A stretch of DNA of 64,000 nt, taken from assembly GCA_949283305.1 (NCBI GenBank), contig CASDRU010000006.1, positions 287,310 to 351,309 of the forward strand. Direction: 5' to 3'. A model generated the notes under the pieces. The model was not told the origin of the DNA. It saw only the letters and a list, made by a program, of their open reading frames with translations, and did not search any database. Position 1 is the first letter of the stretch; each line of letters opens with the position of its first letter. Shown piece after piece: positions 31,461 to 40,148 of the stretch. The translations under genes and the position numbers were made by a program. This DNA is from an uncultured Spirochaetales bacterium. Its GTDB lineage: Bacteria > Spirochaetota > Spirochaetia > Sphaerochaetales > Sphaerochaetaceae.

Positions 31461-32345
31461 ATGTCCGAATCAAACAAAACTGTCAAGCTCGTAATCACGA
31501 GTGTAATTATCTCTGCTGTTGTCTTAGGCATTTTCACCGTGATTTTCTCTCTTTACATGGTGCCCAACCTTGGCATAACCGATTCTCAGATCTATTCAGT
31601 TCTGATGAAGCTCTTCCCGATTGTAATCGGATTGATACTCATAGAAGTAGGAATCATGATTGCACGAAGGAACAGGAAGATAGAAAAGAATGAGGAAGAC
31701 AGACTCCCTGCAAATCAGTATGCTGATGTTTCATCAAATGATCCGGCAAAGGAAGTTGTGAGGGAAGTCATCAAGGAAGTCCCTGTTGAAGTAATCAAGG
31801 AAGTTGAGAAAGAAGTTCCTGTTGAAGTCATCAAGGAAGTTGTCAGAGAAATTCCTGTAGAGGTTGTAAAGGAAGTTCCTGTTGAAGTTGAGAAGATAGT
31901 ACAGACAGAAGCAGAACCGGTTATAAAGGAAGTTGTCAGAGAAGTTCCAATTGAAGTTGTTAAGGAAGTTGTGATTGAAAAGCCGGTTGAGAAGATAGTT
32001 GAAGTCGAGAAGACTGTTGAAGTGCCAGCTCTAACTGCATCTTCTGCTGTTCAGGAGCGCGCATACGATTTCCGTTCTGCCCTTTCAGAAGAGATCAAAA
32101 ACGCAAAGGAAAGCGGATACAACCTTTCTATCTGTGCCCTCAAGAGTGCAGATGAGCAGAAGATTACAGCGGAAATTGGAAATACTCTTAACTTCACTGA
32201 AGACGGAATCACATATGTTATCCTTCCATTTTACAACAAAAGCGAAGCAGACAGCAGCATGAGAGCATTTGATGCAGAGTGTATTGAATATAACGGACAG
32301 AATGAAGAGAAACTGATCTCGCAGGCAAGGAAAGCCGCAAGATAG
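31461..32345 (+). CDS. Membrane protein with Lys-Glu-Val-Pro repeats and a GGDEF-like remnant domain
   Basis: I do not recognise the whole protein (294 residues). Two membrane helices lie at about 8-30 and 44-62. Residues about 95-190 are a run of degenerate repeats built from VVKEVPVEVIKE-type units, alternating charged and valine residues. The C-terminal 100 residues start with FRSALSEEIKNAKESGYNLSICAL, which resembles the first helix and strand of a GGDEF domain, but no GGDEF motif follows. Three consecutive ATG codons lie at 31455-31463; GGAGG at 31450 fits the last one best. Cytosolic placement of the tail is inferred. Confidence 0.6.
   Translation: MSESNKTVKLVITSVIISAVVLGIFTVIFSLYMVPNLGITDSQIYSVLMKLFPIVIGLILIEVGIMIARRNRKIEKNEEDRLPANQYADVSSNDPAKEVVREVIKEVPVEVIKEVEKEVPVEVIKEVVREIPVEVVKEVPVEVEKIVQTEAEPVIKEVVREVPIEVVKEVVIEKPVEKIVEVEKTVEVPALTASSAVQERAYDFRSALSEEIKNAKESGYNLSICALKSADEQKITAEIGNTLNFTEDGITYVILPFYNKSEADSSMRAFDAECIEYNGQNEEKLISQARKAAR
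31748..32025 (+). repeat. Degenerate in-frame repeats encoding Val-Lys-Glu-Val-Pro units
   Basis: Units such as AAGGAAGTTCCTGTTGAAGT recur with small changes (for example near 31779, 31813 and 31869), separated by ATCAAGGAAGTTGT-type blocks. They are in frame and code for alternating Glu/Lys and Val. Confidence 0.7.
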
Positions 32346-32363
32346 GATTCTTCATCTTCTCAG

Positions 32364-32392
32364 TATCCCTCCCTGCGAGGGATATTTTTTTT
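32364..32392 (+). terminator. Terminator after the 31461 gene
   Basis: ATCCCTC (32365-32371) pairs with GAGGGAT (32377-32383) and is followed by ATTTTTTTT. Confidence 0.85.
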
Positions 32393-33315
32393 CATGCTTT
32401 CAAAGGTATGTCAAAACGCATCCTGTCGCGTGTGAGCACCGTGCGGGGAAAAATATTCTTTGCCTCTTCTTCGATTATCTTCAGCTCAGCAGTACTGTAG
32501 CGAGGAGAATAGTGCTGCAGACAGAGAGTGGACACGTTTGCATCCTTCGCAATATTTGCGGCCTGAGTGCTCGTCATATGCTTCTTCTCTCTGGCATGAG
32601 ATTCAAGAGAGTGTTCAAACATCGCCTCGCAGAAAAGTATGTCTGAATCCCTGACAAAGGAAGAGATTTCAGGAAAATACTGCGTGTCTGTAACATAGCT
32701 GAACTTTCTTCCCTTCCTTGCATCTCCCATCACATCTGCAGGCTTAACTGTCTTTCCATCAGAGCTTATGACACTTTCGCCCTTCTGAAGCTTTCCCCAT
32801 AAAGGCCCTACTGGAACATTCAGTTCTCTTGCCTTATCTGGAAAGAACTCGCCTTTTCTGTCCTTTTCCTCAAAAGAATATGCAAAGCACGGCTTTGTAT
32901 GTCTTAAAGGAAAGGCTCGGATGACATACTCTTCATTTTCAAATATCACACCATCAGAAACTTCGCGGAAAATGATTTCATAGTTTATGTACATATCGAG
33001 AATCTTCCTGCTCTCTTCTATGTACTCTCCAAGGCGGGCTGGTCCGTAAATATATAAAGGCTCACTCCTGTCAACCTGGCTTGAGAGCATGAGAATTCCC
33101 GGAAGTCCTGTCACATGGTCTGCATGCATATGGGAAATGAAAACAGAATGTATCTTCTTCCACTTAAGATTCAGCATCTTTAAAGATACCTGGGTCCCCT
33201 CTCCTGCATCAAAAAGGAAACAGTCTCCCTCACGTCGCAGAAGAACGCTTGTCAGAAAGCGCCCGGGAAGAGGCATCATACCGGATGTACCAAGAGAAAA
33301 AACTTCAAAATTCAT
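32392..33315 (-). CDS. rnz: Ribonuclease Z
   Basis: RNase Z (307 residues) removes 3' trailers from tRNA precursors that lack an encoded CCA, which fits both tRNAs seen here. The metallo-beta-lactamase motif HxHxDH is SHMHADHVTGLPG (about residues 60-72), preceded by FDAGEGTQVSL. Later metal ligands are in YVTDTQYFPE and LQHYSPRY, and HALESHAREKKHMTSTQAA-type residues (HSLESHAREKKH) match RNase Z. The ATG has no Shine-Dalgarno and lies eight bases after a -10 box. Confidence 0.93.
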   Translation of the reverse strand: MNFEVFSLGTSGMMPLPGRFLTSVLLRREGDCFLFDAGEGTQVSLKMLNLKWKKIHSVFISHMHADHVTGLPGILMLSSQVDRSEPLYIYGPARLGEYIEESRKILDMYINYEIIFREVSDGVIFENEEYVIRAFPLRHTKPCFAYSFEEKDRKGEFFPDKARELNVPVGPLWGKLQKGESVISSDGKTVKPADVMGDARKGRKFSYVTDTQYFPEISSFVRDSDILFCEAMFEHSLESHAREKKHMTSTQAANIAKDANVSTLCLQHYSPRYSTAELKIIEEEAKNIFPRTVLTRDRMRFDIPLKA

Positions 33316-33323
33316 GAATTAAA

Positions 33324-33352
33324 AGTTTAGCCTAAGATCAAAATTAGGGCAA
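33324..33352 (-). promoter_or_regulatory. Promoter of rnz (leaderless type)
   Basis: Minus strand TTGCCC (33352-33347), 17 bases, TAAACT (33329-33324), eight bases, ATG at 33315. The -35 box directly abuts the stop codon of the upstream oxidoreductase gene. Confidence 0.6.
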
Positions 33353-34363
33353 TCAGGATGATGCATATATGTCGCTTATTAAGCCCACGCTCTTGGACGC
33401 GGAAGAGAGAGTGATCAATAACTTCTCTTTTTTCTCCATGGCATTGATGACATTCTCAACCACTTTCATATGGTATTCATAGTTTATAGCCATCGGATCA
33501 GAATAGCCGCCTGAAGAGCTTTTTCTTCCATAGATTCTTCTGATTTCCGCATCCTCAGGCCTCTCATCTGAAAAGGACCACTCTGTTATGCTGTCCTCCT
33601 CCATGCATATTGTCCCCCTGCTTCCATAAATAGAAATTCTCTTGCTCTCTCCCGGCCAGGATGAGATGCTTGCATTGATGCTGCCAAGCGCTCCATTTTT
33701 GAAAAGGAGGGCAACAGATGCGTTATCCTCCACTTCAACCTGATGGAAAAGACTCGTCTTATATGCCTTTAAGGACTCGACTTCTCCTGCAAAATAAAGG
33801 AGAAGATCTATTGCATGTATCGCCTGGCTCATCAGAACACCGCCTCCTGTGTTCTTATAAAACCCTTTATAGGGAGAAGATGAGAAATATGATGGATCGC
33901 GGTACCAGAGCACATTCGCCATGAAATAAGAAAGCTGACCAAGCCTTTTTTCATCAAGCGCTTTCTTTATTACAGAAACAGAAGGAAAGAATCTTGACTG
34001 AAAGAATACTGAAATCAGAGTTCCGCTTGTCTTCTCAAGATCAAGCAGAGCATCGCATTCCTCTTTATTCATGCATACAGGCTTTTCGATAATAATGGCA
34101 CGGACTGAGCCTTCTATGCATTTTCTTGCGATCTCAAGATGTGTTGATGGAGGGGTTGCGATAAGTACAAGGTCAATTCTTTGAGAAAGAAGTTCATCAA
34201 GGGTGGCAAAATACCTTATGCCGTGAGAGAGCGCAAAACGCCTTCCCTTCTCCTCTCCTCTGTTGACAGCTCCTATAATCTCCACTCTTTCAAGCGATGA
34301 AAGAGCCTTATAGTGCACCTCTGCAATGCTTCCGCAACCGATTATGGCAGATCTTATTCGCAT
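33353..34363 (-). CDS. Gfo/Idh/MocA-family NAD(P)-dependent oxidoreductase
   Basis: This 336-residue protein has the N-terminal Rossmann motif IIGCGSIAEVHYKAL, the catalytic-region lysine in IIIEKPVCMNKEE (about residue 95) and the GGGVLMSQAIHAIDLLLYF segment, whose histidines act in substrate binding. The family oxidises or reduces sugars and inositol; the substrate is not evident. AGGAG lies 8 bases before the ATG at 34363, and the start overlaps the end of the permease gene by 10 bases, making it the last gene of the long minus-strand run. Confidence 0.88.
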   Translation of the reverse strand: MRIRSAIIGCGSIAEVHYKALSSLERVEIIGAVNRGEEKGRRFALSHGIRYFATLDELLSQRIDLVLIATPPSTHLEIARKCIEGSVRAIIIEKPVCMNKEECDALLDLEKTSGTLISVFFQSRFFPSVSVIKKALDEKRLGQLSYFMANVLWYRDPSYFSSSPYKGFYKNTGGGVLMSQAIHAIDLLLYFAGEVESLKAYKTSLFHQVEVEDNASVALLFKNGALGSINASISSWPGESKRISIYGSRGTICMEEDSITEWSFSDERPEDAEIRRIYGRKSSSGGYSDPMAINYEYHMKVVENVINAMEKKEKLLITLSSASKSVGLISDIYASS

Positions 34364-35484
34364 TTGATCATCTCCTGAATATCCAGACGGGAATACGTTT
34401 TTATTGTAATCATTATTGTAATGAAGGAAACGAGAAGGAAGGAACTGATTATAATGGAGAAATCGAGAACAGGGTAAACGATGTCAAATGACATAAGGTA
34501 ATTGTCGAGGGCTGCGATATCAAAAGATGATATGAAAGCCAGAAGCGGCTGGATGAAAAACGAGAAAAGAAGAGCTAGCAGAAGTGCTGATGCCGCCGAA
34601 ATTGAGAGCTCTATCATTATTATCTTCAAATAGAGCCCTCTTATTTTCTTTTTGCTCATTCCTGAAAGGAAAAGGAGCGCTATGTCTTTTTTAGACGAGT
34701 CAAGAACACGCTGTGTAATGAAAAAGGAATAGAATGCAGAAAGAGCTGCGAGCAGTGTGAGAATCACCAGGAGCACAGAGGAAGAGAATGATACATTGGA
34801 ATAAATTGAGGAATAGATTTCCTTATACGAATATGATGCAATCCCTTTTTCAGCCAGTTCTTCGACAGCAGAATCAAGAAGGCTCTCATCCTCTAGGATT
34901 ATCTCCTGCTTCACCTCTGATGACAAAAGAGAGAAAGGCGCATACATTATCGCCTCATCAAATTCATTGTAGCCAGAAGAGAAAATCTTCTCCACTTCAA
35001 GAAGAACAGGCCTTGTCCTGTTCTTATCCTCCTCATAGATAAGACATGTAAAGCGTGAACCCTCAGCAACATCAAGTGTCTCTGCCATTTTCTTTGAAAT
35101 TACAACACCGGATTCGGGAGCTTCATCCAGATTCAGATAATCAAGCCTCTCATCAGAAAAATACGATGAGTAGTCAACTGCCTTGATATATAATGCGGCA
35201 GAGGATGAAGAGCTGAAAGCAAGAGAGTTCGCTGTCTTCACATAATAGGTCTCAAATCCCGGAATTTCGCTTAAACTCTCTGAGCTGTATACCTCTATAT
35301 GACCGCTTCCAAGATATAAAAGGACCTTGACTATGCTTTCTGTCATGCTCTTTATGAATATCAGGGAGAAAAGAAGGATAAAAAGTATGATGATGACAAG
35401 AGAAAGATTTTTCAGCGCTGATTTAATGTTTTTGACTGAAAGAGCTTTTCTCTTTATGTACAGCATCTCATCTGATTTCTTCAA
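34354..35484 (-). CDS. FtsX/LolCE-type ABC permease
   Basis: This 376-residue permease has one N-terminal membrane helix (about 28-48), a periplasmic MacB-like domain (60-225) and three C-terminal helices (about 235-265, 285-315, 340-365), the MacB/LolE layout. The segment DIALLFLSGMSKKKIRGLYLK is the cytoplasmic coupling region. It lies 17 bases inside the ATPase gene and pairs with the similar permease at 36144. Lipoprotein release to the outer membrane is the likely task, but export of other compounds is possible. Confidence 0.82.
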   Translation of the reverse strand: MKKSDEMLYIKRKALSVKNIKSALKNLSLVIIILFILLFSLIFIKSMTESIVKVLLYLGSGHIEVYSSESLSEIPGFETYYVKTANSLAFSSSSSAALYIKAVDYSSYFSDERLDYLNLDEAPESGVVISKKMAETLDVAEGSRFTCLIYEEDKNRTRPVLLEVEKIFSSGYNEFDEAIMYAPFSLLSSEVKQEIILEDESLLDSAVEELAEKGIASYSYKEIYSSIYSNVSFSSSVLLVILTLLAALSAFYSFFITQRVLDSSKKDIALLFLSGMSKKKIRGLYLKIIMIELSISAASALLLALLFSFFIQPLLAFISSFDIAALDNYLMSFDIVYPVLDFSIIISSFLLVSFITIMITIKTYSRLDIQEMIKCE

Positions 35485-36151
35485 TTGATCCTCCGCTTAG
35501 AAGCATGCGGCGTTCTGCACGCCCTGCAAGGTCCATATCGTGAGTTACAAGAACAAGAGACGTGGTGGCAAGAAGCTGGGTATCAAAAAGAAGGCGCTCG
35601 ACTTCTGCCCGGCTTTTTTCATCAAGAGACCCCGTGGGCTCATCAAGAAAAAGCACAGAAGGCCTTGTGATAAGAGCTCGCGAAAGCGCCACTCTCTGCC
35701 TCTCTCCAAGAGAAAGCTCTGAAGGAAGATGGGACAGCCGCGTGTCCATCTGGACAAGAGAAAGCATGTTCTTTGCCTCCGCGTAGGCCTTTTTCTTCTC
35801 CTCTCCCCTGATCAAAAGCGGCATAGCCACGTTTTCAAGCGCATTGAAATCTTCAAAGAGAAGGGAATTCTGGAACATGTAGGAAATAAATGTCCTTCTG
35901 ATTTCTGTCTTCTCATCGTCTTTGAGAAGAAGAGCATCTCTGGTGCAGTATAAAAGCTTTCCTTCTGTGGGACTCATCAAAAGGGCAAGAATTGAAATTA
36001 AGGTGCTCTTGCCGCTTCCGCTTTTTCCCACAATGGAGATGCTCTCTCCTTTCTTCACAGTGAGGTTGACATTTTTAAGTATTTCAAGTCTGCCGCTTTT
36101 CCTTTCATAGCTCTTCTTTATGTTTTCTGCACAAATCAGGACATCATCCAT
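35468..36151 (-). CDS. LolD/MacB-type ABC transporter ATPase
   Basis: This 227-residue ATPase contains Walker A VGKSGSGKSTLI (about residues 37-48), Q-loop SYMFQNSLLFEDFNALENVAMPLL, signature LSLGERQRVALSRAL, Walker B SVLFLDEPTGSLD and the switch His in LVTHDMDLA. The sequence 'N-A-L-E-N-V-A-M-P-L-L' is typical of the LolD/MacB/FtsE group. The signature has LSLGE rather than LSGGE. It lies between the two permease genes and overlaps both (8 and 17 bases), so the three form one transporter. Confidence 0.9.
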   Translation of the reverse strand: MDDVLICAENIKKSYERKSGRLEILKNVNLTVKKGESISIVGKSGSGKSTLISILALLMSPTEGKLLYCTRDALLLKDDEKTEIRRTFISYMFQNSLLFEDFNALENVAMPLLIRGEEKKKAYAEAKNMLSLVQMDTRLSHLPSELSLGERQRVALSRALITRPSVLFLDEPTGSLDEKSRAEVERLLFDTQLLATTSLVLVTHDMDLAGRAERRMLLSGGSIEEIR

Positions 36152-37196
36152 ATATTATCTCCAGAATGCTCTTCTTCTCCTCCCTCTTCATATAAAAGAG
36201 ACAGAAGATGATTACAAGTATGATTATAAGGCAAGATGCAATTATATATTCCCAGGCTGGAAATGAAAGCTCAACAATGAAAAACGGAAAATATGAAGAG
36301 AGTACGCGCTCAGAGATGGTGAGAACAAGAAGCGTTGAAAGCGGCGTAAGAATGATGGATGGAAGGATTGCAAGGATGAAGGAGAGGGTGAATACAAATC
36401 TGATTTTCCACCTCTTCATTCCAAGCAGGATAAAAGATGCCCTTTCTTTCCTCTTTATGGCAAGAAAGGCCTCGCTTTCATGCTTTATTTCAATCAGAAC
36501 TATTAAAATCAGAACAGAGAGGACAAGGCTTGTAAGCACTCTCTCAAGAATGAAGGCTGAATACAGGCTCGCTTCCATTTCCTTCCATGTGACAAATTCA
36601 TATCCGTTTTCCTCAAGTATGGCTGTATCATCTTCCCCCTTTACCGCAACAACCACTTCTGCGTCATCGCTTTTGTATTTCTCATCCATGATGATAAGGG
36701 ATGAAGAAAACTCTGTCAGCTCTGTTGTAAAGCTTCCTGTCGGGGAAAAAGTGCGTACTATGGGTACTTTTCTCTCCGCTGAGGAAGAAAGTGTGGTGAC
36801 AGTCACTTCTCCTTCAACCATTGCCTTAAGGAAAAGTGATGGGGGAAAGAGTATGTCATGATCAGAAGAATATGCTATTATGCCCCCGTCATATGAAGGA
36901 CCTACATATCGTATTGTATACACACTGCCTTCACAAAGTGCCCTTTCCTCGCTGTATGAGAATACAGAAGCTGAAGGATACAGTTTTCTTATCTCACTTT
37001 CATCGGCATTTCTTACAACAATGTCAAAACTCTTTACATTCCTTATCTTCTCAAAGCGTGAGACTTCCAGAAATTTCATAATTGAAATCACAGAAAGAAG
37101 AATCACAAGGGAAAGGACAAGAGCAGCTGAAATCATGATGAGCTTCGAGCGGTGCCTGTTTTCTCTTGAAAGTGAATATCTGAAGGCTATGTTCAT
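36144..37196 (-). CDS. FtsX/LolCE-type ABC permease
   Basis: This 350-residue protein has an N-terminal helix (about 20-42), a periplasmic domain (45-205) and three C-terminal helices (about 212-235, 258-290, 318-340). RKERASFILLGMKRWKIRFVF is the coupling loop, equivalent to the one in the other permease. Basic RENRHRSK before the first helix sets the N-terminus in the cytoplasm. Its start shares one base with the preceding stop (TAATG type). Confidence 0.82.
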   Translation of the reverse strand: MNIAFRYSLSRENRHRSKLIMISAALVLSLVILLSVISIMKFLEVSRFEKIRNVKSFDIVVRNADESEIRKLYPSASVFSYSEERALCEGSVYTIRYVGPSYDGGIIAYSSDHDILFPPSLFLKAMVEGEVTVTTLSSSAERKVPIVRTFSPTGSFTTELTEFSSSLIIMDEKYKSDDAEVVVAVKGEDDTAILEENGYEFVTWKEMEASLYSAFILERVLTSLVLSVLILIVLIEIKHESEAFLAIKRKERASFILLGMKRWKIRFVFTLSFILAILPSIILTPLSTLLVLTISERVLSSYFPFFIVELSFPAWEYIIASCLIIILVIIFCLFYMKREEKKSILEIIYG

Positions 37197-38077
37197 CAGA
37201 GCACCTCTATCTTAAGCAGACTTCTGTCATCATCCATGTATTTTAGAACCGCATAGGCCTTTCCAGACCTGTATCTTGTCTCTTCATGCAGGCGATAATC
37301 ATAAGATGATGCAAGCTCATCATTTGAATATGTTTCTTCCAGTACGATTTTTCCATCTTCGTAATGCTCAGCCACCACTTTCTGAGTGTCTCTTGTCTCT
37401 CTTTTAACCAAAGATGAATCTTCATCATAAAAATATGCTGTCTCACTTTCTCCGCTGGAGAGAGAAAGAAGCAGGCCTTCATCTGAATATGTATACCTTG
37501 TGTTGTCAATGTCTATAGAGACCTTTCCATCCTCTGTGACAAAAAAGGCCGAGCTTGATGGGAAAATTATCAGGTTCTGCCCTGCTTCCTTTACTGAATA
37601 TGCATCTTCTCTGCTCTGGTAATGGAAATCGGAGCCTGAAGGATAAAGATAGACAAGATCTGCCCTGTCAATGCGGCTTACAAGACCAGATGAGGTATAT
37701 GAATAATGATAAATATTATTGCCATCAGAAGATGAGAGCATTTTCCCATCCGGAGAATATGTGTAGTATACAGAACCTTCTCTGCCGCTCTTTCTCAGAA
37801 GCCTTCCCTCATCATCAAAAACAAAGACTGTCTTTTCTCCACTCTCATCTATGATTTCATATTCATTTTCAGACACATATATCTTGCTCTTTATTTCCTT
37901 TCCATCAAGAAAAAGAGTCTCTTTCTCATCATCTGCTTCAATTTCATAGCCGGAAAGAGTAAGCTCACCAATTTTCTCTTTTTTCTGCATCAGTGCATTG
38001 GATCTGTAGTAGTCGGATGCACTTGATGAGAATGCGATGAAAAGAACAAAAAGCAGGACATATGTTTTTCTGATCAT
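37196..38077 (-). CDS. Secreted YD-repeat-like protein
   Basis: The 293-residue product has a signal peptide (1 to about 21, ending SSSA-S). The mature part is a series of short strands in the style of YwqK/RHS repeats: DEGRLLRKSGREGSVYYTYS, DGKMLSSSDGNNIYHYSYT and SDEGLLLSLSSGESETAYFYDE, roughly every 20 residues. It sits directly upstream of the Lol-like permease and downstream of ftsY in one operon, so it could be a periplasmic partner of the exporter; that is inference. No catalytic motif is seen. Confidence 0.6.
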   Translation of the reverse strand: MIRKTYVLLFVLFIAFSSSASDYYRSNALMQKKEKIGELTLSGYEIEADDEKETLFLDGKEIKSKIYVSENEYEIIDESGEKTVFVFDDEGRLLRKSGREGSVYYTYSPDGKMLSSSDGNNIYHYSYTSSGLVSRIDRADLVYLYPSGSDFHYQSREDAYSVKEAGQNLIIFPSSSAFFVTEDGKVSIDIDNTRYTYSDEGLLLSLSSGESETAYFYDEDSSLVKRETRDTQKVVAEHYEDGKIVLEETYSNDELASSYDYRLHEETRYRSGKAYAVLKYMDDDRSLLKIEVL

Positions 38078-38949
38078 AGGCCAACCAGCTGATTCAAGAA
38101 CTCCTCTTTATCAAATGGTGCTATGTCATCATACTTTTCTCCGTTGCAGATGAAGGCAACAGGGATTGAGAGCTCCCGTCCTATCTGCAGCAGTGCTCCA
38201 CCCTTTGCAAGCGAGTCATATTTTGTAAGTATTATTCCGGAAACCGGTACAGCCTCATTGAAAAGATGGGCCTGGGATAATCCATTCTGGCCTGTAGTTG
38301 CATCGATTACCAGGAATCTGTGATAATTCTCCTCTTTGATTCCACGGGCCCTGATTACCTTGTCAATCTTCTGCAGTTCTTTCAAAAGGTTCTCCTTGTT
38401 ATGCATTCTTCCTGCAGTATCTGCAAGAATCAGGTTCTCACCATGGCTGGATGCGCTTGTAATTGCATCAAAGATGACTGATCCCGGGTCTGCTCCCGTT
38501 CTTGACTTGACGATTCTCATGTTAAGGCGTTCTGCATGGATATCGATCTGCTCAACAGCTGCGGCACGGAAAGTGTCTGCCGCGGCAAGGAGAACCTTGT
38601 TTCCCTTCCTGCTGTAATATGATGAGAGCTTGGCAATCGTGGTTGTCTTTCCCACTCCGTTTACTCCAAGCATGAGGAAAAGAGAAAGCTCATCTTTTGG
38701 AATATCAACATTAAGTGACGAGATATATGGAGAAAGTATCTTCTTCATCTCCTGCTGTAGCAGAGACGGATCTGTAATCTTCTCTTCCTTGACTTTCTTT
38801 TTTAGCTCATCAGAGACGAGGCTTGTAAGCTTTGCCCCAAGGTCACCCTCAATGAGTGTGTCCTCAAGATTATCGAAGAACTCATCATCTATTTTCGCAC
38901 CTGAAAAAAGGTTTTTCAGCTTCTCGCCGAGTTTTTTGAAAAAAAACAT
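38074..38949 (-). CDS. ftsY: Signal recognition particle receptor
   Basis: FtsY (291 residues) is the SRP GTPase receptor that delivers nascent membrane proteins to SecYEG. The N domain is short (about 1-85) and there is no acidic A domain, as in several spirochaetes and Gram-positives. G motifs are GVNGVGKTTTIAKL (G1), DTFRAAAVEQ, DTAGRMHNKENLLKEL (G3) and TKYDSLAKGGALL (G4/G5), where most FtsY have TKLDGTAKGG. The ATG follows AGGGGA, and the stop of the preceding gene overlaps by one base. Confidence 0.95.
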   Translation of the reverse strand: MFFFKKLGEKLKNLFSGAKIDDEFFDNLEDTLIEGDLGAKLTSLVSDELKKKVKEEKITDPSLLQQEMKKILSPYISSLNVDIPKDELSLFLMLGVNGVGKTTTIAKLSSYYSRKGNKVLLAAADTFRAAAVEQIDIHAERLNMRIVKSRTGADPGSVIFDAITSASSHGENLILADTAGRMHNKENLLKELQKIDKVIRARGIKEENYHRFLVIDATTGQNGLSQAHLFNEAVPVSGIILTKYDSLAKGGALLQIGRELSIPVAFICNGEKYDDIAPFDKEEFLNQLVGL

Positions 38950-40148
38950 TAAAATCCCCTGTATACAGAATCTCTGTACTCAAATAAAGTATCTATTGTC
39001 CTAATAAGCTGGACAATGCTTATGCCTGCTGTGAAAGTGGAAGCGGCATCAAAGGAGAGTGAATAGATATTATTCACAACATCGCTTGCAACAGAAAGCC
39101 CAAAGAGGGCAAGAGTTGCAATAAGATTTGAATAGAATTCCTGCTTCTTCTCCTCAGTTTTGCCCTCATTATACAGTTTTTCATCAAGAAGAGATACTTC
39201 AACAAACGAACTCTTCTCATCATTCTGATAACTTCTGCTTATGTATCCATCCTCTGAAATGAATATGGAGTAAGGAAGATAGACGTTCTCTATATATGAG
39301 CCGACCTTGTCTCCCATATAATACATGGAATCAGCATATGGGATGCTTGAAATTGAAAGCGGGAAAGTCTCAGTCTCCTCAAAGACAAGAGGGATGCTGA
39401 GATATGGAGTTGAGACATTGACAGCAATCTCAAGGTCCTCAGAATAAGGAGATGAAAAAAGAAATCTGTTCTCTCCTTTTCTAACTATCGCATATGAGTC
39501 AAAAAGCTCATGAGACGAACATGTGAACTGACGCTCAGAAGAAAATGACAGGAGTGAGAAATCGGGAGAGAAGAAAAGCGATAAAAGAGTCCTCAGAATG
39601 GACTCTGTATAATCAAATGACGGGGAATAGATGAAAAAAACCTTCTCCTCACACCCCGCATAGATTGAAACCTCGTCCCCATCAACTAGTGAGAAAACTA
39701 TCATATCAGCATCATTTTTTTGCTCGATATAGCTTAATATGTTCTCGTTTTTGTCAACGAGCAGAGACTTTTCTTCATCGCTGAGGACTATATCTGAAAA
39801 TGAAAGGGAGAAAGATGATTCATCAGCCTCCCCCTTTTTGAGATTTGATACATCCTGCTCTCCTTTGACTTTTGAAGAAAGTGCTAATAGATAATCTCTC
39901 TCAAGATTCTCTTTTTCCCTTTTAAGAGCTTGAGAAAAGAGATCCTCATTTTCAACTTTGTCAGAGATGAATTCAAATGCATCCTTTATCTCAGAATAAA
40001 GAGCTGCATCAAGATTTGAAAAATCTGCCCTGACGTTGAATGTGACAGCGCTCAGTGCCGATGAGACAAAGAGGAGCAACAGGATTGAGACCCTACTCCT
40101 CCTTCTGCCAGTGAAGATAGCTTTCAATGAAGTCATCAATTTCCCCAT
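38949..40148 (-). CDS. Secreted or membrane-anchored hypothetical protein
   Basis: I do not recognise this 399-residue protein. A basic n-region (GRRRSR) and a hydrophobic segment (about 21-37) look like a signal peptide; a long acidic, serine-rich region follows, and the C-terminus has one more hydrophobic stretch (about 345-365). It could be a TPR-free relative of CsgG-like lipoproteins, but no cysteine lipobox is present. The start overlaps prfB by 56 bases from the first ATG, or 44 from the second at 40136; the true start is uncertain. Confidence 0.5.
   Translation of the reverse strand: MGKLMTSLKAIFTGRRRSRVSILLLLFVSSALSAVTFNVRADFSNLDAALYSEIKDAFEFISDKVENEDLFSQALKREKENLERDYLLALSSKVKGEQDVSNLKKGEADESSFSLSFSDIVLSDEEKSLLVDKNENILSYIEQKNDADMIVFSLVDGDEVSIYAGCEEKVFFIYSPSFDYTESILRTLLSLFFSPDFSLLSFSSERQFTCSSHELFDSYAIVRKGENRFLFSSPYSEDLEIAVNVSTPYLSIPLVFEETETFPLSISSIPYADSMYYMGDKVGSYIENVYLPYSIFISEDGYISRSYQNDEKSSFVEVSLLDEKLYNEGKTEEKKQEFYSNLIATLALFGLSVASDVVNNIYSLSFDAASTFTAGISIVQLIRTIDTLFEYRDSVYRGF

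Noticed and set aside
32101..32340. Active diguanylate cyclase
   Set aside because: The domain resembles the beginning of a GGDEF fold only; the GGDEF motif is absent.
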